Shown here: positions 44,171 to 51,208 of the stretch, piece after piece
Position numbering within the stretch: the stretch's first letter is position 1
How the letters are laid out: every line of letters starts with the position of its first letter
Assembly: GCF_021531695.1 (NCBI RefSeq)
Contig: NZ_JADYUI010000001.1
Location: 235,755 to 299,754, forward strand
Source: Roseburia hominis
Lineage (GTDB): Bacteria; Bacillota; Clostridia; Lachnospirales; Lachnospiraceae
Reading direction: 5' to 3'
DNA length: 64,000 nucleotides
Notes under the pieces: model-generated
The model's database searches: none
Told to the model about the DNA's origin: nothing
What the model saw: the letters and a program-made list of their open reading frames with translations, nothing else
Translations under genes and position numbers: made by a program

Positions 44171-44261
44171 GTAACAGTTTAGCTCACGCCATAACAGTCA
44201 TCATGTGTTCAAACATGCAAGCATGATTCACACATGATAACAGTTATGGCTGAACTGTTAC
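44171..44261. repeat. GTAACAGTT-type palindrome upstream of the SDR gene
   Basis: GTAACAGTTTAGCTCACGCC ATAAC... (44171-44208) pairs with ...GTTATGGCTGAACTGTTAC (44230-44261) to give a ~32-base stem with small bulges and a ~20-base loop. Related sequence occurs at 28284 and a shorter GTAACTG/CAGTTAC palindrome at 58666-58692. It ends 19 bases before the SDR gene start, so it could also affect that mRNA leader. Confidence 0.65.
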
Positions 44262-44280
44262 TCATATTCTGGAGGAAATC

Positions 44281-45015
44281 ATGTTGAACAAAACCGTATG
44301 TATTACCGGTGCTTCGAGAGGAATCGGACGTGCCATTGCCTGCCGCTTTGCAAAAGAAGGTTATAATTTAATTCTGAATTGCTGCCACTCAGCAAACCTG
44401 CTAGAGGAATTAAAAGATGAACTTACCCGTCAATACCACTGTCAGATTCTTTGTTTTGTCGGTGATGTCGGAGAATTTTCTTTCGTGGAACAGATGATAA
44501 AAAAATCTCTTGCCACATTCAAACACATTGATATTTTAATCAACAATGCAGGAATTGCGCATATTGGTCTCTTAAGCGATATGTCAATCGATGACTGGAA
44601 TCAGTTGGTTGCGACGAATCTTACCTCTGTATTTTCCACCTGCAAATACACAGTTCCTTCCATGGTACAGAAAAAATCCGGAAAAATCATTAATATTTCT
44701 TCCATCTGGGGAATTTCCGGTGCTTCCTGCGAAGTAGCCTATTCTGCATGCAAAGGCGGTATCAATGCTTTCACCAAAGGTCTTGCCAAGGAACTTGCTC
44801 CCAGCAATATCCAGGTAAATGCCATTGCCTGCGGTGTCATCGATACGGAGATGAATGCCTGCTTTTCTGCTGAGGAGCGAAGCGCCTTAGAAGATGAAAT
44901 TCCAGCAGGACGCTATGGTACCCCGGAAGAAGTTGCTGAACTCGCCTTTTCTCTTGCAACCGGTCATCCTTACCTCACCGGTCAAATCATTACACTAGAC
45001 GGCGGATACCTCTAA
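44281..45015 (+). CDS. SDR family oxidoreductase (FabG/YmfI-like)
   Basis: A 244-residue classical short-chain dehydrogenase. TGASRGIGRAIA (about 9-20) binds NAD(P), INNAGIA follows, the catalytic serine is in NISSIWG, and the Tyr/Lys pair in YSACKGG. The C-terminus LTGQIITLDGGYL is typical of FabG-like reductases. Because fatty acid synthesis genes are absent and it stands alone, its substrate cannot be told; B. subtilis YmfI is a similar orphan. GGAGG lies seven bases before the ATG. It converges on and overlaps the MATE gene by 21 bases. Confidence 0.88.
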   Translation: MLNKTVCITGASRGIGRAIACRFAKEGYNLILNCCHSANLLEELKDELTRQYHCQILCFVGDVGEFSFVEQMIKKSLATFKHIDILINNAGIAHIGLLSDMSIDDWNQLVATNLTSVFSTCKYTVPSMVQKKSGKIINISSIWGISGASCEVAYSACKGGINAFTKGLAKELAPSNIQVNAIACGVIDTEMNACFSAEERSALEDEIPAGRYGTPEEVAELAFSLATGHPYLTGQIITLDGGYL

Positions 45016-46401
45016 AGCATCCATTTTTTTGAACTCTGCTTTTGCCATTATAATTGCAATCACTGCTGCCGTAAAATCCGCTACCGGGCCTGCATACATA
45101 ATACCCTCAATTCCAAGGAACAGCGGCAGTATAAGAATAAGTGGCAGCAGGAAAACAATTTGTCTTGTCAAAGATAAAAAGGTTCCCTTTTGCGGTTTTC
45201 CGATAGAAGTAAAGAAGGTTGCCGTAAGCGGCTGCAAAAAATTGACACAGGTAAAGAACATAAATATTCGGAAAAATTTCTTTCCAAAGGAAAAATATGC
45301 CTCACTTCCACTTCCGAACATGGCAAGAATCTGTCCCGGAAACAATTGAAACAATGCAAAAGAAATAATCGAAATCATTCCGGCAACACGTGACGCAAGC
45401 ATATATGCTTCTTTTACTCTGCCATAATTTCCTGCACCGTAATTGAAGCTTTCAATTGGCTGTGTTCCCTGTGAAATTCCAATAATAAAGGAAAATGATA
45501 ATTGTCCTACTTTCATAACAATTCCTGCACACGCAAGCGGAATAGCTGCGCCATATTCTGATTGGGCGCCATAATATGTCAAAGAATTATTTAAGACAAT
45601 CTGCACGATCATCATTGCAATCTGATTAAAGAAAGACGCCGTTCCAAGTGACATAACCTGCAACGCATATTTGCCCTGTATACAATACTCTTCTTTTCCA
45701 AGATACACTGTCTTATAATGCAAAAGATACCAGACAACAATTGCTGCTGACACAAACTGTCCAATGATGGTTGCCCATGCAGCCCCTGCCATTCCAAGAT
45801 CTAATCCCAAAACAAAAATTGCATCTAATATCGTATTAATAATTGCTCCTACCAGATTACAAATCATGGACATTTTCGGGCTTCCATCCGCACGAATCAA
45901 ATGGCAGCCGCCGGAAGTAAGAATTAAAGCCGGAAATCCAAAGGATGTAATTCTTACATAGGTCTTCGCATATTCCAAAACATCCGCAGGGGAACCGAAA
46001 AACTTCAATAATGGGGTCAGAAAAAGTTGCGTGATAACAAGTAAAACCAGTCCACTGCCGACTAAAAGCGTTGCTGCATTTCCGGCATACCGACCGGCCT
46101 TTTCCTTCTCTCCCCGCCCCATCGCAAGGTTAAAACTCGAAGCCCCACCAATTCCGAATAGTAATGCTAACGAAATACAAGAAGTAGTAAGCGGAAACGC
46201 AACGTTCGTTGCCGCATTTCCAAGTGTCCCTACTGCCTGTCCGATAAACAACTGGTCTACAATATTATATAAAGCAGTTACCAGCATCGCGATAACACTG
46301 GGAACCGCAAATTTTGTCATCAGCTTATTGATTTTTTCTGTTCCAAGCGGATTTTCTCCACCATTTCCATTCTCCTGTATTTTTTCTTCTGACTGTGCCA
46401 C
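44995..46401 (-). CDS. MATE family multidrug exporter, copy 1
   Basis: A 468-residue MATE (NorM/DinF-like) transporter, with two bundles of six membrane helices. The start MAQSEEKIQENGNGGENPLGTEKINKLMTKFAVPSVIAMLVTALYNIVDQLFIGQ is typical of the DinF-like subgroup. MATE proteins export cationic compounds in exchange for Na+ or H+. Start is a GTG preceded by AGGAGG. Substrate unknown. Confidence 0.92.
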   Translation of the reverse strand: MAQSEEKIQENGNGGENPLGTEKINKLMTKFAVPSVIAMLVTALYNIVDQLFIGQAVGTLGNAATNVAFPLTTSCISLALLFGIGGASSFNLAMGRGEKEKAGRYAGNAATLLVGSGLVLLVITQLFLTPLLKFFGSPADVLEYAKTYVRITSFGFPALILTSGGCHLIRADGSPKMSMICNLVGAIINTILDAIFVLGLDLGMAGAAWATIIGQFVSAAIVVWYLLHYKTVYLGKEEYCIQGKYALQVMSLGTASFFNQIAMMIVQIVLNNSLTYYGAQSEYGAAIPLACAGIVMKVGQLSFSFIIGISQGTQPIESFNYGAGNYGRVKEAYMLASRVAGMISIISFALFQLFPGQILAMFGSGSEAYFSFGKKFFRIFMFFTCVNFLQPLTATFFTSIGKPQKGTFLSLTRQIVFLLPLILILPLFLGIEGIMYAGPVADFTAAVIAIIMAKAEFKKMDALEVSAV

Positions 46402-46474
46402 TTTTTTCTTCCTCCTATCGTCTTATTTACGCAAACAATGAGAAACACGCTTTGCGGGTTTCCCATCGTTCGTA

Positions 46475-47494
46475 TCAGAGTCTGTAATCGGTATTTTTTA
46501 AGATAATACCCTCTAACTCTTTGATTAAATTTTCTCCATTCTCATGATGAATACTATATTCCTTATAATTCCCGTTTTTTTCTTCTTTCACAATTCCACA
46601 TTCCACCAGTTGTTCCATATGATGCGAAACGGTAGACGGGGCAATTTTAATCCACTCAGAAATCCTTTTTCCATTTACTTTACCGGACTCACTTATTAAA
46701 TCAATAATACGGATTCTTGTTTCATCCGAAACTACTTTCAATATGTTAAGTGCTTTCTGCCTGCTTATCATACGGTTTTTCGAATATAAAACATATTGAT
46801 TCTTCTCAAAATAAGTAACCGCATTTCTCGGCAACATTGCAACCGGAAGAAATGCATAATACTCATAATCCCGTATTGTCCGAAAGCACTTATTCATAAT
46901 TTCCTGCGATACTTCGATTGGCGTTTTTTCTGAAAGAAGACTTTTGATTTCCGCCTCTAACTGCGGCAATAATTTCTCGTACTGATCCAGATATTCTTCT
47001 AACTCCGGTACCTTAATATCCTCAATACAGGAAACATATAAATCCAGATACTCTTTCCTATGATTAATCAGATGCTTTAAGTTTACATAACTTTTGATAT
47101 GTAATTTATTCTCATCCATAAGTTTTGCAAGTGCTTCATCATCCTTTAGTGCAGTCTTAACCTCTTCTAAGGTCGCAGAATATCCGAAAAATTGATAGAT
47201 AAACTGTGCCGTATCCATGCTTTCTATATAGGAAAGATATTCTTTAAAATCAAACTTCTCCGTCTGATAATCCATCAGAAATTCCAACATTTCCAGTCCG
47301 CCCAGATACATACTGTTTATAATTTCTGCTAATTCGCGATGCTTTTTTTTCATCTTTGAGACAAATGCTTCTCCATAGATTTCACGACAGAGTCTGCCAT
47401 CCAGATTATCAGCCAGCATCCCTGCTACAACTGCGACATATTCAAAATCCCTGCAATATGCAAAATAAACATTTTTCTGTAATTCTATCTTCAT
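46475..47494 (-). CDS. ArsR-type HTH regulator with long N-terminal sensor region
   Basis: A 339-residue regulator. The C-terminal ~85 residues are an ArsR winged helix (QKALNILKVVSDETRIRIIDLISESGKVNGKRISEWIKIAPSTVSHHMEQLV; split motif VSDETRIRI and APSTVSHHMEQL). The ~250 N-terminal residues are mostly helical and of a type fused to ArsR HTHs in Firmicutes; the ligand is unknown. The frame is open to 47644, but the ATG at 47494 overlaps the MATE stop (ATGA) and has GGAG seven bases upstream. Coupling to the MATE gene means it is made with the exporter it probably represses; dyads in that promoter support this. Confidence 0.86.
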   Translation of the reverse strand: MKIELQKNVYFAYCRDFEYVAVVAGMLADNLDGRLCREIYGEAFVSKMKKKHRELAEIINSMYLGGLEMLEFLMDYQTEKFDFKEYLSYIESMDTAQFIYQFFGYSATLEEVKTALKDDEALAKLMDENKLHIKSYVNLKHLINHRKEYLDLYVSCIEDIKVPELEEYLDQYEKLLPQLEAEIKSLLSEKTPIEVSQEIMNKCFRTIRDYEYYAFLPVAMLPRNAVTYFEKNQYVLYSKNRMISRQKALNILKVVSDETRIRIIDLISESGKVNGKRISEWIKIAPSTVSHHMEQLVECGIVKEEKNGNYKEYSIHHENGENLIKELEGIILKNTDYRL

Positions 47495-48825
47495 CGAAAT
47501 TCTCCTATCCGTTTCAAGTATAATACATAAAGGACACCCAACGCAACTGCAAATACCCAACTTATCGGATAAGATACTAAAATTCCGGGAACTCCAAGTT
47601 CCAATCCATTCGCAATCAAAATCCAGATCTGTCTTACAATGCACATACTAAAGATAAATAAAAAGGATGCTATTTTGCTTCTTCCCATCCCTCGAATCAC
47701 ACAGTTTAAGGCATACCCGGTCCCCATCGCCCAGTAGAGTGGTATACTATATAACATATTAAGCTTTGCATAATAAACAATCTCTGCATTGTCTGTAAAC
47801 AAATAAAAAATCTTTTCTCCAAAAAGCAGACAGATGATTACACCAATGATCCAGCTTATTGCTTCTAATAAAAGCATTGCCCGGATTCCCTGTACAATTC
47901 GTTTCTTTTTGCCTGCACCATAGTTTTGTCCGGTAAATGTCATAACAGACATTGCAATCGCAGAAAGTGGCAGCATAATGACTCCGTCTACCTTATTAAA
48001 AACGCCAAATCCTGCTACCGCCGCACTTCCGAATGAATTGATATTTGCCTGAACAAGTACATTGGACAATGCTACAATCATACTCTGTAACCCTGACGGA
48101 AGCCCCATTTGTAGGATTTCCGGTACTAAAGCTTTTTCAATCCGAATATGTCTTACCACAATCTGATAAGGCGCCCCTTCTTTTAGCATTGCAACTATAA
48201 TAAGTAAAGCTGACGCACCTTGTGCAATTGTCGTGGCAATCCCGGCTCCCGCTGCACCCATGTGAAGAATCGCAATAAATAAAATGTCCAATGCAATATT
48301 CGTGACAGAAGATGCCAGTAAATACCAGAATGGTCGTTTTGAATCACCGAACGAACGCAAAATTCCGCTTCCCACATTATAAATAAGTTCAAATAATGCA
48401 CCCAGGAAATAAATACGAAGGTAGACTGTTGCCTCTGACATAATATCACTGGGTGTTCTGACTGCAAGAAGAAGTGGTCTGGCAGCACAGACTCCAAACA
48501 CCGTAAGTATTCCTCCACCAAGTAAAGTAAGTCCTGCCATCGTATGTACTGCTGCTTCCAGCTTTTTTGCATTTCCTGCTCCTACTCCCTGTGCAATGAC
48601 TACGCCTGCTCCTGCTGAAATTCCTACAAAAAGACCAATAATAAGACGAATCAAAAATGTCGTCGAACCAACTGCTGCCAGTGCTTTCTCTCCTGCAAAC
48701 TGACCAACAATGACAGAATCCGTCGCTATGTAAAGTTGTTGAAAAAGATCTCCCAGCATAATTGGTATTGCAAATTGTACCATCTTTGGCAACGCTTTCC
48801 CCTGTGTTAAATCAATGGTTTCCAT
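47491..48825 (-). CDS. MATE family multidrug exporter, copy 2
   Basis: A 444-residue MATE exporter with the canonical start METIDLTQGKALPKMVQFAIPIMLGDLFQQLYIATDSVIVGQFAGEKALAAVG. Twelve hydrophobic segments can be followed along the chain. AAGGAGAAG precedes the ATG. It has a strong consensus promoter with operator-like inverted repeats and forms an operon with the ArsR-type gene, so export is probably induced by its substrate. Confidence 0.92.
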   Translation of the reverse strand: METIDLTQGKALPKMVQFAIPIMLGDLFQQLYIATDSVIVGQFAGEKALAAVGSTTFLIRLIIGLFVGISAGAGVVIAQGVGAGNAKKLEAAVHTMAGLTLLGGGILTVFGVCAARPLLLAVRTPSDIMSEATVYLRIYFLGALFELIYNVGSGILRSFGDSKRPFWYLLASSVTNIALDILFIAILHMGAAGAGIATTIAQGASALLIIVAMLKEGAPYQIVVRHIRIEKALVPEILQMGLPSGLQSMIVALSNVLVQANINSFGSAAVAGFGVFNKVDGVIMLPLSAIAMSVMTFTGQNYGAGKKKRIVQGIRAMLLLEAISWIIGVIICLLFGEKIFYLFTDNAEIVYYAKLNMLYSIPLYWAMGTGYALNCVIRGMGRSKIASFLFIFSMCIVRQIWILIANGLELGVPGILVSYPISWVFAVALGVLYVLYLKRIGEFR

Positions 48826-48891
48826 GATTCTTCTCCTTCTTATTGTTTTTTATTATAGGCAATTCCATTACTATTAAATACGTCATCATCT

Positions 48892-48948
48892 TTTCGATGT
48901 ATGTTGAAATGCTTTCTCCATCATATTCGACATGCATCGAAATGTCAA
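48892..48948 (-). promoter_or_regulatory. MATE-ArsR operon promoter with embedded operator dyads
   Basis: On the minus strand TTGACA (48948-48943), a 17-base spacer and TATGAT (48925-48920). The spacer itself is TTTCGATGCATGTCGAA, and a near copy in the opposite sense (TTTCGATGTATGTTGAA, 48892-48908 on the plus strand) lies just past the -10. Each unit has a TTCGA-N6-TCGAA type dyad. A repressor bound to the spacer would block RNA polymerase; the coupled ArsR-type protein is the obvious candidate. Confidence 0.75.
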
Positions 48949-48967
48949 GAAATATTTTCACAAATAT

Positions 48968-48998
48968 AAAAGGTGCTTTATCATTCGATAAAGCACCA
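48968..48998 (-). terminator. Terminator of the Rgg/PlcR-like regulator gene
   Basis: GGTGCTTTATC and GATAAAGCACC form a perfect 11-base stem with a four-base loop; the minus strand continues with TTTTATATTT. Confidence 0.8.
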
Positions 48999-49036
48999 AT
49001 GCCTGACAAAATGTCACTTTAATTACTTATACTCTT

Positions 49037-49954
49037 TTATGTATACAATAACAAAGTGAGATTTTCTCTGTTATTCTCCCTCAATTGTTCCAACGCCCCG
49101 TAACAATCCATGATACAAAAGAGACTTTCTGCCTGTCTTAAGCACTCTTCTGCCTCTTTTGCTTTTCCCTTCCACACAAAACTTCGTGCCATAACAATGA
49201 GAAAATGCGGAAGCACCATAAACTGTGCATATTCCTTGCAAAGCTCAATTCCATGCGACGCTATCGCATGTGCTTCTTCTGCCTGTCCATTTACCCACAA
49301 AATTTCTGCATAATTACATAAGACGACCAGATACACTTTCGCCAAAGTTTCTTCATCCATATTCGTCTGTTCCAGATATTCTTTCAGCCATTTAATGTAA
49401 GAAAAAGATTTTGTTATCTCTCCGATACGATAATATTGAACTGCTATATTATTTAAAATAGAAATCTCTTCAAATGTGAGCCACTGTCTCTTGCTTGGCA
49501 ATATATTCGGATAATCTTTTATTGTAATACGTAGTGCTTCTTCAAACTCCTGCATCACCTGATGCGGGTTTTCATTTTGTTTTGCATGCAAAGAAGCCCA
49601 CATCATCCGATAACATTGATTTTCTAAGATTTTATTTCCACTTAAAAATGATTTATATTCTTCTAACAATTCTTTTGTTTTGACAAAATCTTCTTTCCAT
49701 ATGCTTCGTTCTATCTGTCTGCATATTTTCATTTCCTGCATTTCTTCTCTGCTCAAATGGATCGAATATAGATATTCCGGTTCCCCTAATCTTTGCATCA
49801 ATGCCGTAAATGTTTTTCTCTTTGGCACCTGAAGTCCATTTTCAATTTTAGACAATGTTCCCGTAGAACATATACCATCCGCAAGCTCTTCCTGCGTCAT
49901 TCCGCGACTCTCTCTTACTCCCCTTATTCTTTGACCGATCTCATAAGTCGTCAA
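49037..49954 (-). CDS. XRE regulator with TPR-like C-terminus (Rgg/PlcR-like)
   Basis: A 305-residue regulator. An N-terminal XRE helix-turn-helix (IGQRIRGVRESRGMTQEELADGICSTGTLSKIENG) is followed by ~240 residues of helical, TPR-like repeats, e.g. ISILNNIAVQYYRIGEITKSF and EILWVNGQAEEAHAIASHGIE. This is the layout of peptide-pheromone regulators such as PlcR and Rgg, though cytoplasmic TPR regulators also sense other signals. The frame is open to 50023; a TTG at 49954 with a near-perfect TTAGGAGGGAAGAA site is the likely start and gives the normal HTH beginning. No pheromone gene was recognised nearby. Confidence 0.85.
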   Translation of the reverse strand: MTTYEIGQRIRGVRESRGMTQEELADGICSTGTLSKIENGLQVPKRKTFTALMQRLGEPEYLYSIHLSREEMQEMKICRQIERSIWKEDFVKTKELLEEYKSFLSGNKILENQCYRMMWASLHAKQNENPHQVMQEFEEALRITIKDYPNILPSKRQWLTFEEISILNNIAVQYYRIGEITKSFSYIKWLKEYLEQTNMDEETLAKVYLVVLCNYAEILWVNGQAEEAHAIASHGIELCKEYAQFMVLPHFLIVMARSFVWKGKAKEAEECLRQAESLFCIMDCYGALEQLRENNRENLTLLLYT

Positions 49955-49989
49955 TTCTTCCCTCCTAACCAGCGACATCATGCCAGGCG

Positions 49990-50027
49990 ATAGACTACCT
50001 GCAGGGAGTCTATTTCTTAGCATTATA
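49990..50027 (-). promoter_or_regulatory. Extended -10 promoter and palindromic operator of the XRE/TPR gene
   Basis: ATAGACTACCTGCAGGGAGTCTAT (24 bases at 49990-50013; quoted in two parts as ATAGACTACCTG and CAGGGAGTCTAT) is a palindrome with one mismatch pair. On the minus strand it follows an extended -10 TGCTATAAT (50030-50022), so it would occupy the transcription start. Autoregulation by the encoded XRE protein is likely. Confidence 0.7.
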
Positions 50028-50198
50028 GCATGGATAAAAAATGACGTACAGAATTTTTTCGACCTATCAGGTAGCCTTTTCCGTATGATTTGTACGAAGT
50101 ATCGTTTCCTTTTCTGACTTTATTTTTTTGTTTCTGTTTTTTTCAATTTTCTCACGGCAATCAACAATTTTTGACGGATTTTACCATATTTCAACCCC

Positions 50199-51032
50199 TT
50201 ATCCCATACAAAAATAAAACAATATCAACACACCTAATACAATCCGATACCATCCAAAAACTTTAAAATCATGTTTTTGAATGTATTCCATTAATATTTT
50301 TATCACAAGTACCGATACGATAAACGCGACAAACATCCCAAGCACCAGCACCATAAGTTCCGCACCTGTAAAAGAAAAGCCGAATTTCAACAGTTTCATG
50401 GCACTGAATCCAAACATAACAGGAACTGCCAGAAAAAATGTGAATTCTGCCGCAGCAACTCTGGATACCCCGATGATCAATGCACCGATCATGGTCGCGC
50501 CGGACCGGGAAGTTCCCGGAACAATAGACAACACCTGAAACAAACCTATTAAAAATGCTGTCTGATAGGTAATATCAGATAACGCCTGCACTTTCGGAAC
50601 TCTTTTTTTGTTCTGATTCTCAACCAGAATAAAGATGATACCATAAAGAATAAGCATGCCTGCAATCACAAGCGGCGTATGCAAATATGCGTCAATGTAA
50701 TCATCAAAAAGAAGCGTTACAACTGCCCCGGGAATGCAGGCAACAACCACCTTAAACCAGAGTGAAAAAATATCTTTTTTTATAAAAATTTCTTGCTTAT
50801 TTGTAAATTGAAACGGAAACATTTTCTTCCAAAATAGCAAAACGACCGCAAGGATTGCGCCAAGTTGTATAAGAACAAAAAACATTTCCTTAAATTCTCC
50901 TGTCATATGAAGCGTGATAAATTCATCTACCAGCAACATATGTCCGGTGCTGCTGATTGGGAGCCATTCCGTAATTCCTTCTACAATACCAAGTAAAATC
51001 ACTTTTAAAATTTCCGAAAAATCCAGTAACAT
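50199..51032 (-). CDS. uppP: Undecaprenyl-diphosphatase (UppP/BacA)
   Basis: An integral membrane phosphatase that recycles undecaprenyl pyrophosphate to the lipid carrier of wall synthesis; extra copies give bacitracin tolerance. The 277-residue sequence has the two conserved catalytic regions, EGITEWLPISSTGHMLLVDE (about 19-38) and PGTSRSGATM (about 172-181), and about eight membrane helices. GGGGGG lies upstream of the ATG. Confidence 0.97.
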   Translation of the reverse strand: MLLDFSEILKVILLGIVEGITEWLPISSTGHMLLVDEFITLHMTGEFKEMFFVLIQLGAILAVVLLFWKKMFPFQFTNKQEIFIKKDIFSLWFKVVVACIPGAVVTLLFDDYIDAYLHTPLVIAGMLILYGIIFILVENQNKKRVPKVQALSDITYQTAFLIGLFQVLSIVPGTSRSGATMIGALIIGVSRVAAAEFTFFLAVPVMFGFSAMKLLKFGFSFTGAELMVLVLGMFVAFIVSVLVIKILMEYIQKHDFKVFGWYRIVLGVLILFYFCMG

Positions 51033-51161
51033 TATTTCAAATCCCCCCTTTTCTCAAGGCTTATTGCATGCAAAGCTCACCACATAAATATCCTATTGTT
51101 TCTAAGCCTGACATATAACTTTTTTTGCAATTACCATTTTATTATTCTCTCATCACAAACA

Positions 51162-51200
51162 AAAAAAATGCCCTGACACAATTTGTGGCAGAGCACTTTT
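51162..51200 (-). terminator. Terminator of the hybrid kinase gene
   Basis: Imperfect stem TGCCCTGACACAA / TTTGTGGCAGAGCA, followed on the minus strand by eight Ts. It begins nine bases after the stop codon. Confidence 0.7.
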
Positions 51201-51208
51201 CTCATCAT

